Notes under the pieces: model-generated | The model's input: the letters and a program-made list of their open reading frames with translations, nothing else | Databases searched by the model: none | Told to the model about the DNA's origin: nothing | Assembly (NCBI RefSeq): GCF_000686045.1 | Contig: NZ_JMLV01000010.1 | Location: forward strand, 1 to 64,000 | Direction: 5' to 3' | Length of the DNA stretch: 64,000 nucleotides | Source: Fodinicurvata fenggangensis DSM 21160 | Lineage (GTDB): Bacteria; Pseudomonadota; Alphaproteobacteria; Kiloniellales; DSM-21159 | Position numbers and translations under genes: made by a program | In this document: positions 18,698 to 27,700 of the stretch, piece by piece | How positions within the stretch are numbered: position 1 is the stretch's first letter | How the letters are laid out: each line of letters starts with the position of its first letter

Positions 18698-20383
18698 ATG
18701 AAATCCAATGAACTGAAGACCGGTGGGGAAATCCTTGTCAATTGTTTGCGCCAGCATGGCGGCGAACATGTCTTCTGTGTGCCTGGTGAAAGCTATCTGG
18801 CAGTCCTCGATGCGCTGCACGATGTCCCGGACATGAAGGTGACGGTTTGCCGTCAGGAAGGCGGTGCGGCCATGATGGCGGACGCCTACGGCAAGCTGAC
18901 GGGGGAGCCGGGTCTTTGTTTCGTAACCCGCGGGCCAGGCGCGGCCAATGCGACGGCTGGTTTGCATATCGCCCAACAGGATTCAACGCCGATGATCCTG
19001 TTTATCGGTCAGGTCGCGCGCGGAGACATGGAGCGCGAAGCCTTCCAGGAAATCGATTATCGCCGCATGTATGGCGAGATGGCGAAATGGGTGGCGCAGA
19101 TCGATGACGCCGAGCGCATCCCCGAGTTCATCAGCCGCGCCTACTACACGGCCACCAGCGGCCGCCCCGGTCCCGTTGTCCTGGCCCTGCCGGAGGATAT
19201 GCTTTGCGATACGGTGCGCCAGCTTGACAGCACAACCTACCAGAAGGTCGAGGCGCATCCGGGCGACAGCGAGATGGAGCGCTTGCAAGGCTTGTTGGGC
19301 GAGGCCGAACGCCCTCTGGTCCTGGTGGGTGATGGCAAGGATCCGCAGACACGGGCTGATCTGGAAAGCTTTGTCGAAAGCTGGGATCTGCCCGTGGGCG
19401 CGGTTTTCCGGCGCCAGGACTGCTTTGACAACATGCACGACAACTATGTCGGTGACGTCGGCATCGGCATCAACCCGGCTCTGGCCGCGCGTGTGCGTGA
19501 AGCGGACCTGCTGCTGGTGCTGGGCGCACGCCTTGGCGAGATGACCACCAGTGGGTACAGCCTGGTCGACATTCCCCAACCGCAGCAGAAGCTGGTCCAC
19601 GTCTATCCCGGAGCCGAGGAACTGGGACGTGTCTACCAGCCGGAGCTGGCGATCCTCGCGTCCATGCGTCCGTTTGCCCGTGCCCTGGCCAAGTTGAAGC
19701 CGGCCAGCACGCCAAGCTGGCAGGATCGAACACGGCAGGCGCGGCAGGAGTACCTGGCCTGGTCGGAACCGCCGCAGGTGCAGGGACCGCTCCAGATGGG
19801 CGAGATCATGGACTGGCTGCGCACGCGCCTGCCACGTGAGACCGTAGTGTGCAATGGCGCGGGAAACTATGCCGGCTGGGTGCATCGTTTCCACCGCTAC
19901 AGCGGCTGCTACACGCAGCTTGCCCCGACCTCGGGCTCCATGGGCTATGGGACGCCGGCTGCAGTGGCGGCAAAGCGGGCCTTCCCGGTGCGTCCTGTGG
20001 TGGCCTTTGCCGGAGACGGGTGCTTCATGATGCATGGGCAGGAGTTGGCCACGGCCATGCAGTACGAGCTGCCGATCATCGTGATCGTGGTGAACAACGA
20101 GATGTACGGGACGATCCGGATGCATCAGGAGCGCGAATACCCGGGGCGTGTCTCTGCAACGGCGTTGAAGAATCCGCAGTTTGCCGACCTGGCCAGGGCC
20201 TATGGGGCGCATGGCGAGTTGGTGGAACGGACCGAAGAGTTCAAGCCTGCATTCGAGCGCGCCTGGGCGGCAGGTCGTCCGGCCCTGATCGAGCTGCGCC
20301 TGGATTCGGAAGTCATCAATCCGGCCAAGACACTGAGTCAAATTCGCGCGGAGGCCCTGGAGCGCATGAAGGCCGGAACCTGA
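18698..20383 (+). CDS. Thiamine pyrophosphate enzyme, acetolactate synthase-like
   Basis: A 561-residue member of the TPP-dependent decarboxylase/synthase family. The PYR domain has the cofactor-activating Glu in CVPGESYLAVLDAL (residues about 27-40). The central domain follows, then the PP domain with the metal/TPP motif GDGCFMMHGQELATAMQYEL ending in VVNNEMYGT. There is no ilvN-like small subunit nearby, and the preceding neighbour is pncA, so branched-chain synthesis is not implied. The true substrate cannot be read from sequence. A small lipoprotein gene starts 24 bases downstream and probably shares the transcript. Confidence 0.85.
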   Translation: MKSNELKTGGEILVNCLRQHGGEHVFCVPGESYLAVLDALHDVPDMKVTVCRQEGGAAMMADAYGKLTGEPGLCFVTRGPGAANATAGLHIAQQDSTPMILFIGQVARGDMEREAFQEIDYRRMYGEMAKWVAQIDDAERIPEFISRAYYTATSGRPGPVVLALPEDMLCDTVRQLDSTTYQKVEAHPGDSEMERLQGLLGEAERPLVLVGDGKDPQTRADLESFVESWDLPVGAVFRRQDCFDNMHDNYVGDVGIGINPALAARVREADLLLVLGARLGEMTTSGYSLVDIPQPQQKLVHVYPGAEELGRVYQPELAILASMRPFARALAKLKPASTPSWQDRTRQARQEYLAWSEPPQVQGPLQMGEIMDWLRTRLPRETVVCNGAGNYAGWVHRFHRYSGCYTQLAPTSGSMGYGTPAAVAAKRAFPVRPVVAFAGDGCFMMHGQELATAMQYELPIIVIVVNNEMYGTIRMHQEREYPGRVSATALKNPQFADLARAYGAHGELVERTEEFKPAFERAWAAGRPALIELRLDSEVINPAKTLSQIRAEALERMKAGT

Positions 20384-20407
20384 GGGGCAAATCCATAGGA
20401 GGAGGCT

Positions 20408-20722
20408 ATGCGGAGCTTTCTTGGACCCACTTCGACAGGCGGTACATCACGCTCACGCCGCAGATTCCTGGACGGGCTGCTAAGCCAGGTTCCCGTTGTC
20501 CTGGGCGGAGCGTTCCTGGCGGGCTGTGCGCGTACAAGCGGAGCGGCAGGCGCCCGGGAGGAAGGGGAAGGCGGTCCCTCTGAGGCCTGCGTTTCCGGAC
20601 TCGAGGGCTTGCACCTTCGTGCCGTGCAGGAAGGCCAGCCGGTGACCCAGGATTATCGCAGGGACCGTCTGACCCTTGTCCTGGACGAACAGGGGCGAAT
20701 CAGCCGTTCCTATATCGGTTAG
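20408..20722 (+). CDS. Small Tat-type lipoprotein with I78-inhibitor-like domain
   Basis: The 104-residue protein has the twin-arginine motif SRRRFLDG at about residues 16-23, a hydrophobic stretch and a lipobox LAGC, so it is predicted to be exported folded and lipidated. The mature part ends in GQPVTQDYRRDRLTLVLDEQ and GRISRSYIG, which resembles the peptidase inhibitor I78 family core (VTxDYRxDRLN...D..G.I). The usual C-terminal Cys-Gly is Ile-Gly here. An AGGAGG sequence lies just before the ATG. The function as an inhibitor is inference from this similarity. Confidence 0.65.
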   Translation: MRSFLGPTSTGGTSRSRRRFLDGLLSQVPVVLGGAFLAGCARTSGAAGAREEGEGGPSEACVSGLEGLHLRAVQEGQPVTQDYRRDRLTLVLDEQGRISRSYIG

Positions 20723-20760
20723 ACGGCCTGTCCTTGGCGCGCAGGAGCCAGGATCCAGAG

Positions 20761-21114
20761 TCAGTTGGCCTTGGCGAACGCCTTTACCAGCTTCACGATC
20801 TGGGAGCGTACGTTCTCGTCCTCTATTGAGCTCACGGCGCGTGCCAGTTCCAGGGTCTGGCGGTCCAGCGGAGGCTCGTCGGCACCAAGTCCCTCATCCT
20901 CCAGACCTTCGAAGAAGTAGCTGACCGGTGTTTCCAGGGCTGTGCTGATGTCCCAGAGGCGGCTACCGCTGATGCGGTTGGCGCCGCTTTCATACTTCTG
21001 GACCTGCTGGAAGCTGACCCCCAGCTTTTCTGCAAGCTCGCTTTGGCTGAGCCCCAGAGCCACACGGCGTTCGCGTAGACGATGGCCGATGTGTATGTCC
21101 GTCTTGTGATACAT
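20761..21114 (-). CDS. XRE-family transcriptional regulator
   Basis: A 117-residue protein with an N-terminal helix-turn-helix (RRVALGLSQSELAEKLGVSF, then QQVQKYESGANRISGSRLWD) of the Cro/CI type and a C-terminal region (LARAVSSIEDENVRSQIVKLVKAF) found in many short alphaproteobacterial XRE proteins. It is divergent from an orphan ABC ATPase gene across a 425-base spacer with conspicuous palindromes, which are good candidates for its operator. Confidence 0.88.
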   Translation of the reverse strand: MYHKTDIHIGHRLRERRVALGLSQSELAEKLGVSFQQVQKYESGANRISGSRLWDISTALETPVSYFFEGLEDEGLGADEPPLDRQTLELARAVSSIEDENVRSQIVKLVKAFAKAN

Positions 21115-21539
21115 CTTCCTGTGAGCCTTTCCTGTTATGCAAAGGTGACCGTGTCAGTCCCTTCATTCTGCTTGGTAGCCTTGTCGATACTACGCGCCCG
21201 CAGCGCGCGGCGTCCAGATTGACAATGCAACCATCGGGCCAAAAAACTGCAGACTCCCCTTTTTTCCAGAAACCCGTCTCGCTATGCGGCTTCCCGCCCC
21301 ATCTCTCGTTTAAGGCGATTGATCCAGGGGGGCTTCAGTGAGCCGTCTCGGGCCTTGTCCCGAAATATTTGCAAAATACGTCGTATTTTGCATTGCAGTA
21401 TGCAATAGCCGGCTTGTCTTGCCTCTTAGTTCATGAGGTTACAATGCCGGAGCTTTGCTCTATGGTTGGCACCCGGCAGGCTATGCCGTAGATGGCAGCC
21501 AGCGCGAGAACGTTTCGTGTGCAGGCAGGGGAGCAACAG
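21115..21539. other. Long intergenic region between XRE regulator and ATPase gene
   Basis: No gene of convincing composition was found in these 425 bases. The region is more AT-rich than its surroundings in 21360-21410, where two inverted repeats lie. A TTATGCAAA element at 21135-21143, close to the XRE start, shares the TATGCAA half-site with the repeat at 21388-21405. A run of six T occurs near 21259. No clear sigma-70 promoter was picked out by eye. Confidence 0.6.
21371..21405. promoter_or_regulatory. Tandem palindromes, candidate operator
   Basis: GCAAAATACG (21371-21380) and CGTATTTTGC (21382-21391) form a perfect 10-bp inverted repeat around one T. Overlapping it, TTGCAT (21388-21393) and ATGCAA (21400-21405) form a second repeat with a 6-base spacer. 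The location between a divergent XRE gene and the ATPase gene suggests a repressor site (inference). Confidence 0.6.
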
Positions 21540-22310
21540 GTGTCTCAGAAGCTGATTTCCTTGCAGGGGCTTCGCAAGACCTTTGGCGACAAGACGGTAC
21601 TGGACCATGTCGACCTGGATATTTCGGCGGAGCGGGCGAGTGTCCTGATCGGGCCGTCCTCTTCGGGGAAATCGGTTCTTATGAAATGCATGCTGGGCCT
21701 GATGGAGACAGATTCCGGCGAGGTCCTGCTGGAAGGGCAGTCCTTGAACCGCATGTCCCGTGAGGATCTGGAGCGCATGCATGACAGAATCGGGGTCGTC
21801 TTTCAGCAGAATGCCCTGTTTGACAGCCTTCCCGTCTGGGAGAACGTGGCTTTCAGGTTGCTGAGCCGCGGGCGTGTAACGCGCAAGCAGGCGCGTGAAA
21901 TCGCCCAGGAAAAGCTGGGGCTTTTTGGCTTGAAACCCTGGGTGGGTGAACGCTACCCCGCCGAACTGTCAGGGGGCATGCAGAAACGGGCTGGCCTGGC
22001 GCGGGCATTTGCCATGGATCCGGAAATCCTTGTCCTGGACGCGCCTACGGACGGGCTGGATCCAATCATGACCCGACACACCAATCTTCTGATCCGCAGG
22101 GTCGTACAACAGCACAAGGTAACCGTTTTCAGCATTACCACCGATATGCCCTCGGCCTTGGAATTTTACGACGATCTCGCCATGCTGTATGAGGGGCGCA
22201 TCATCTGGAAGGGGACGACCGAAGCAGCACGAGAGGAAACCGAGCCACGCTTGAGACAGCTACTGGAAGGACGTTCCGAAGGCCCCATCAGCATGGCGGT
22301 GCGCGCCTGA
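21540..22310 (+). CDS. MlaF-like ABC ATPase with degenerate catalytic residues
   Basis: The sequence resembles ATPases of the Mla/organic-solvent-resistance lipid transport group. Walker A is GPSSSGKSV near residue 38, the Q-loop VVFQQNALFDSLPVWENV is intact and the signature is LSGGMQKR. Walker B, however, reads ILVLDAPTDGLDP, with Ala (GCG) where the catalytic Glu is expected. The switch-loop His is Thr (SITTDMPSA). ATP hydrolysis should therefore be weak or absent. No permease, MlaD or MlaE gene is adjacent. I prefer the GTG at 21540, which has AGGGGAG 6 bases upstream; ATG 21492 in frame would add 16 residues. Confidence 0.85.
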   Translation: MSQKLISLQGLRKTFGDKTVLDHVDLDISAERASVLIGPSSSGKSVLMKCMLGLMETDSGEVLLEGQSLNRMSREDLERMHDRIGVVFQQNALFDSLPVWENVAFRLLSRGRVTRKQAREIAQEKLGLFGLKPWVGERYPAELSGGMQKRAGLARAFAMDPEILVLDAPTDGLDPIMTRHTNLLIRRVVQQHKVTVFSITTDMPSALEFYDDLAMLYEGRIIWKGTTEAAREETEPRLRQLLEGRSEGPISMAVRA

Positions 22311-22377
22311 GATAACAGTCAGGACCGATGGCAAGATAGATAATAGATGAATTCGCACTGATACAGGGAGGCAGAAC

Positions 22378-22830
22378 ATGACAGTGAACAGGTTTGCAGC
22401 AGCAGTTGTCTCGGGGGTCATGGCCGCTGGGCTGGCCGTCTCCGCCGCCGCACAGGATGAGTCGGATGCGGCGGCCATGGATGACAGGGTCACCCTGGAG
22501 CTGAACAAGCTGGAACAGGTGGACCAGACCTGCCGCGCCTACATGCTGTTCGAGAACGACAGCGGCAGCGATTTTGACCAGTTTCGGCTGGATCTTGTGC
22601 TTTTCGACGCCGAGGGGGTTATCAGCCGGCGTATCGCCATAGAAGCGGCCCCCCTGGAAACAGGGCGGTCCACCGTCAAGTTCTTCGACTTTACGGAGCA
22701 GCAGTGTGACAGCATCGACCGTATGCTGGTCAACGGAGTGTCTCCCTGCGCCGATGCATCGGGTGATCGCGAGGACTGCAACGATATCCTGAACCTGGCA
22801 AATCGAACGGACGTGGATTTCTATCAGTAA
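22378..22830 (+). CDS. Exported protein of unknown function
   Basis: A 150-residue protein with a Sec-type signal peptide (VNRFAAAVVSGVMAAGLAVS, cleavage likely after SAAAQ near residue 25). The mature part is acidic and has four Cys (TCRAYM, QQCDSI, SPCADA, DCNDI), probably paired in the periplasm. I recognise it only as a type of conserved alphaproteobacterial exported protein. It lies 67 bases after the ATPase gene and could share its transcript; the cobalamin riboswitch follows. Confidence 0.75.
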   Translation: MTVNRFAAAVVSGVMAAGLAVSAAAQDESDAAAMDDRVTLELNKLEQVDQTCRAYMLFENDSGSDFDQFRLDLVLFDAEGVISRRIAIEAAPLETGRSTVKFFDFTEQQCDSIDRMLVNGVSPCADASGDREDCNDILNLANRTDVDFYQ

Positions 22831-22869
22831 GTCGTTGACTTCCCTTAGGCAGGCTTCCTAAGCTCGCCT

Positions 22870-23040
22870 GCGATCATCGGGAAAGGGAACGCGGTGCGGC
22901 CAGTATGATTGGCCAATGCCGCGGCTGCCCCCGCAACTGTAAACGGCGAGCCCGGCGCAAGGTAAATGCAGGCCACTGATCTCGTGATCGGGAAGGCCTA
23001 CTGCGCCGAGTTTGGACCCGTGAGCCAGGAAACCTGCCCG
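22870..23040 (+). promoter_or_regulatory. Cobalamin riboswitch
   Basis: An adenosylcobalamin-sensing leader RNA. Conserved parts are visible in order: GGGAAAGGGAACGCGGTGCG at 22879-22898, GGCTGCCCCCGCAACTGTAA at 22923-22942, and the B12 box GCCAGGAAACCTGCC at 23024-23038. It sits upstream of cobU with the expected spacing. Binding of B12 would lower expression of cobU and the genes co-transcribed with it. Confidence 0.95.
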
Positions 23041-23156
23041 TGGATCCACTCTTGAACACCGGGCGGGGTGTACCGGTGGCGCCAAAGTCCAGCCTGATCG
23101 TCTTGCTGTGCCGCGTCGCCTCTCCCGCCAGAAGCAAACGGGAGACAGTCGAAGGC

Positions 23157-23717
23157 ATGTCCGCCTTGTCCCACACTACGCCGCAGCTACCCGGTATGAC
23201 ACTGGTGCTGGGGGGCGCGCGTTCGGGCAAGAGCAGCTATGCCGAGCAGCTGTTCCAGTGCCAGGAGGGGGCCATCTGCTATGTGGCAACGGCCCAGGCC
23301 TTCGATGCCGAAATGGAGGCACGCATAGCCGCGCATCGGGCGCGCCGCGATTCCAGATGGCAGACTTTGGAGGCGCCCCTTGACCTGGAAGCGGCCCTGC
23401 ACTCGGCGGCCGCATTGAAGCAGCCGATTCTGGTGGACTGCCTGACGCTGTGGCTCAGCAATCTGATGCTTGCCGAAATGGATGTAGACGCGCGGGTTCG
23501 AGAACTGCTCGAAAGCCTGACGCAGCTTGACGTTCCACTGGTCATGGTGTCCAACGAAGTCGGCCTTGGCATTGTGCCCGAGAATGCGCTGGCGCGCGCC
23601 TTTCGCGACCATGCCGGATATCTCAATCAAAGACTGGCTGCTGCCGCCGACCAAGTGGTCTTCCTGGCAGCCGGCTTGCCGCTTACCCTGAAAGCCCCGG
23701 AAGGTGACACTCCATGA
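23157..23717 (+). CDS. cobU: Adenosylcobinamide kinase / adenosylcobinamide-phosphate guanylyltransferase
   Basis: Phosphorylates adenosylcobinamide and attaches GMP in nucleotide-loop assembly; called CobP in aerobic organisms. The P-loop LGGARSGKSSYAEQL is at residues 18-32, and the family-specific VSNEVGLGIVPENALARAFR is near 135. I use ATG 23157, preceded by GGAG. An upstream GTG at 23040 would lie within the riboswitch and is unlikely. It overlaps cobW by 4 bases. Confidence 0.94.
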   Translation: MSALSHTTPQLPGMTLVLGGARSGKSSYAEQLFQCQEGAICYVATAQAFDAEMEARIAAHRARRDSRWQTLEAPLDLEAALHSAAALKQPILVDCLTLWLSNLMLAEMDVDARVRELLESLTQLDVPLVMVSNEVGLGIVPENALARAFRDHAGYLNQRLAAAADQVVFLAAGLPLTLKAPEGDTP

Positions 23718-24763
23718 AAGATCTAGCAAAGATACCCGCCACCGTAATCACGGGATTCCTCGGCTCCGGAAAGACGACCCTGATCCGTTCATTGCTGGAG
23801 AATGCCGGTGGGCGACGCCTGGCGCTGGTCATCAATGAATTCGGTGATGTGGGCGTGGACGGAGAAATCCTGAAGGGTTGCGGCGTCGAGGGCTGTAGCG
23901 AGGATGACGTGCTGGAGCTTGCCAATGGCTGCATCTGCTGCACGGTGGCCGATGACTTTCTGCCGACCATCCAGAAGCTGATCGACCGCCCGGACCCGCC
24001 CGATCATATCATCATAGAAACCTCGGGCCTGGCCTTGCCGAAACCCCTGGTCAAGGCCTTCGGCTGGCCGGACGTACGCAACCGCGTGACGGTGGATGGT
24101 GTCGTCGCCGTGGTGGATGGGCCTGCTGTCGAGTCAGGCATTTTCACCAGTGCGCCCGCGGCCGTGCAGGCCCAGCGCCAGGCCGATCCTGCACTGGACC
24201 ACGAAAGCCCCCTGGAGGAGCTCTTCGAGGAGCAGCTCGGCTGTGCCGACCTGGTTGTGATCAACAAGCGTGACCTGCTGGACGAGGATGGTTACCGCCA
24301 GGTCCTGGAGACCACGCATGGCTACCTGCGCGCGGGCGTTCCCGCAGTCGCCGCCACCCAGGGACAACTGGACCCCCGTGTTCTGCTGGGCCTGGGTGCC
24401 GAGGCCGAAGACGATCTGGACAGCCGTCCCTCGCACCATGACGGCGATGACGACCACGACCATGACGACTTCGAATCCTTCGTGGTGGAGCTGGGCGAGT
24501 GCGATTCACCCCAGGGGCTGCTGGACCTACTGACCCCGCTATCGGCACGCTTCGGCGTGCTGAGGGTGAAGGGTTTTGCAGTCGTGAGCGGCAAGGACAT
24601 GCGCCTGGTGGTGCAGGGGGTCGGACCACGATTCCAGCACTACTACGACCGAGACTGGCGCGCGGAGGAAAGCCGCCGCACGCGGCTGGTGGTCATCGGC
24701 GAGAAGGGCCTGGACGAGCCGGCAATCCGTGCCGCCCTGGCACAGGAACAGGCTGCGGCCTGA
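23714..24763 (+). CDS. cobW: CobW-family GTPase, metal chaperone
   Basis: A G3E-family GTPase thought to deliver cobalt for cobalamin synthesis. The P-loop GFLGSGKTTLI is at residues 15-25, the metal-binding CICC motif lies in ELANGCICCTVADDF near 73-87, and NKRD is the guanine-recognition motif near 185. A His/Asp-rich stretch (SHHDGDDDHDHDD) at about 240 may bind metal. The C-terminal CobW domain follows. Its place between cobU and cobN under a B12 riboswitch supports a cobalt role rather than zinc. Confidence 0.95.
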   Translation: MKDLAKIPATVITGFLGSGKTTLIRSLLENAGGRRLALVINEFGDVGVDGEILKGCGVEGCSEDDVLELANGCICCTVADDFLPTIQKLIDRPDPPDHIIIETSGLALPKPLVKAFGWPDVRNRVTVDGVVAVVDGPAVESGIFTSAPAAVQAQRQADPALDHESPLEELFEEQLGCADLVVINKRDLLDEDGYRQVLETTHGYLRAGVPAVAATQGQLDPRVLLGLGAEAEDDLDSRPSHHDGDDDHDHDDFESFVVELGECDSPQGLLDLLTPLSARFGVLRVKGFAVVSGKDMRLVVQGVGPRFQHYYDRDWRAEESRRTRLVVIGEKGLDEPAIRAALAQEQAAA

Positions 24764-24788
24764 CCCGCCAAGACACTGGACCGAAAGC

Positions 24789-27700
24789 ATGCATCTACTC
24801 GCCGCACAGCCAGGCAGGGTCTCCGATGGCAGCGAAGCCGTCGATCTGGAGCAGACGCCGGGCGACATCGTCTTTCTTTCGGCGGCAGACACTGAGTTGG
24901 CCAGCCTGTCCACCGCCTGGGCCGACCTGAACGAGGAGGGGCTGAGTCTGCGCCTGGCAAACCTGATGCAGCTCAGTCACCCCATGTCGGTGGACCTCTA
25001 CCTGGAACAGGTATTGGAGCAAGCGCGCCTGGTGGTCGTGCGTGTACTGGGCGGGCGCGGCTACTGGTCCTACGGGGTCGAGCAGCTTGAAGCCCTGGCG
25101 CGCGAGCGGGGGATTCCCGTGGCCTTCCTGCCCGGCGACGACAAGCCGGATCCGGACCTGGCAGCAAGCAGCTCCCTGGAGGAAAGCGCGCGCAATCGGC
25201 TATGGCAGTATTGCATTCACGGCGGTCCCGAGAACGCGCGCAACCTGCTGGCCTATGCCTGCACTCTGCTGGGCGCAGAACGGGATTGGCGGGAGCCTGC
25301 CCCGCTGTTGCGTGCGGGCCCCTATTGGCCAGGACTGGAGCAGCCGGACCTGACGCAGCTGCGAGCGCACTGGACGGACGGGGCGCCCGTGGCGGCCGTT
25401 GTCTTTTACCGGGCATTGCTTCAGGCCGGCAACCTGGCACCTGTGAATGCCTTGATCGAGAAGCTGCAGGCAGAAGGCATCAATCCCCTGCCGATCTATT
25501 GTGCCAGCCTCAAGGAAGAGGTTTCCGCAAGCACGCTGCAGGCCTTGCTGGAGGAAGCCGGGACCGGACTGGTCCTGAATGCGACAGGCTTTGCGGTTTC
25601 CAGCCCTTCAGCCGAGCGCAGCGCAACGCCTTACGACAGCATCGATGCGCCGGTGCTCCAGGTGGTGTTCGCCGGTTCCGATCGGGAAAGCTGGGAAGAG
25701 GGCAGCCAGGGACTGGCCGCGCGCGACATTGCCATGAACGTGGCCCTTCCCGAGGTGGATGGCCGCCTGCTGACGCGTGCGATCTCCTTCAAGGGCGAGG
25801 CGCTTTATGACCCGGCAACCCAGACATCGCTGGTGCGCTACGAACCGGTGGCCGATCGCGTTGCCTTCGTGGCGCGCCTGGCAGCACGCTGGTTGAAGCT
25901 GAGGGAAAAGCCAGTGGCCGCGCGCCGCATCGCGCTGGTGCTGGCCAACTATCCGAACCGGGACGGGCGTATGGGCAACGGTGTTGGCCTGGACACACCC
26001 GCCGGGACCATCACGCTTCTGCAGTCCATGGCGGCAGCTGGCTACGATGTCCGGGATCAGCCCGAAGACGGCGATGCTTTGATCACCCAGATGGCCGAAG
26101 GGCCGACCAATGCCGGTCTGGCGGGGCGCGAGATCCGCGAGACCCTGCCGCGGCCTGAGTACGAGTTCTTTTTCGGCAACTTGCCGCAGGTGGTGCAGGA
26201 GGCCGTGCTCGAACGCTGGGGGCCGCCCGAGGCCGATCCCTTCTATCTGCACGGTGAACTGGACTGCGGCGCCTTCGCCTTGCCGGCCTTTCGGCTGGGC
26301 AAGGTGCTGGTCGGGCTGCAGCCGGCGCGTGGCTACAACATCGACCCCGAGCGCAGCTACCACGATCCCGACCTGGTGCCGCCGCACGCCTACCTGGCCT
26401 TCTATGCCTGGCTGCAGCAGGAAGCCGATGCCGTGGTGCACATGGGCAAGCACGGGAACCTGGAATGGCTGCCGGGCAAGGCACTGGCCCTGTCCGAGGG
26501 CTGTTTTCCCGAGGCAGCCTTGGGCCCCATGCCGCACATCTATCCCTTCATCGTGAACGATCCGGGCGAGGGGACACAGGCCAAGCGCCGGGCCCAGGCG
26601 GTCATCATCGACCACCTGACGCCGCCGCTGACCCGGGCCGAGACCTATGGGCCGCTGAAGGACCTGGAACTGCTGGTGGACGAGTACTACGAGGCCGCCG
26701 GCGTGGATCCGCGCCGGATCGAGGTGCTGCGCCAGGACATCCTGGACGTTACCCGCCGCCTGGGCCTGGACAGCGACTGCGGCATCTCCGAGGCCGACGA
26801 CGAGGACCAGGCGCTGGCCAAGCTGGACAATCATCTCTGCGAGTTGAAGGAGATGCAGATCCGCGACGGGCTGCACATATTCGGCCAGTCGCCCGATGGC
26901 GATCAATTGACGGACCTGCTGGTGGCGCTGGTGCGCATCCCGCGGGGCAAGGGCGAAGGCGGGGACGCCTCGCTGCTGCGAGCTCTGGTGGCCGACCTGG
27001 AGCTTGGCTTCGATCCGCTGGACTGTGATTTTGCCACGCCCTGGGAGGGGCCGTATCCCGACGCGCTGCAGGCGGAAGGACGCTGGCGCACCGCGGGCGA
27101 CACGGTGGAACGCCTCGAGGGGCTTGCACGCGAACTGGTGGCCGGCGCGCGTACGCCACCCGAGAACTGGACGCGAACCCGGGCTGTTCTGGACAGCGTG
27201 GCTCAATCCATGCGCCCGGCCGTCGAGGCCTGCGGGGCGGCCGAGATCCAAGGCATCCTCAAGGCATTCGAGGGGCGCTTCGTCCTGCCCGGTCCTTCGG
27301 GTGCGCCGACGCGCGGGCGACCGGATGTTCTGCCCACCGGGCGCAACTTCTATTCCGTGGACAGCCGCGTGGTGCCGACCCCGGCCGCCTGGACGCTGGG
27401 CTGGAAATCGGCCACGCGCCTGCTGGAGCGGCACAGGCAGGAACACGGCGGCTGGCCGAAGACCCTGGCGCTGTCGGCCTGGGGCACGGCGAACATGCGC
27501 ACCGGCGGCGACGACATCGCCCAGGCGCTGGCGTTGCTGGGCGTGCAGCCGACCTGGGAGACGGCCTCGCGGCGCGTGACCGGCTTCGAAATCCTGCCGC
27601 TGTCGGTGCTGGACCGGCCGCGCGTGGACGTGACCCTGCGCATTTCGGGCTTCTTCCGGGATGCCTTTCCCAACCAGATCGACCTGTTCGATTCCGCCGT

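Noticed and set aside
18983..20341. 452-codon minus-strand frame opposite the TPP enzyme gene
   Set aside because: Shadow frame; TPP motifs are on the plus strand.
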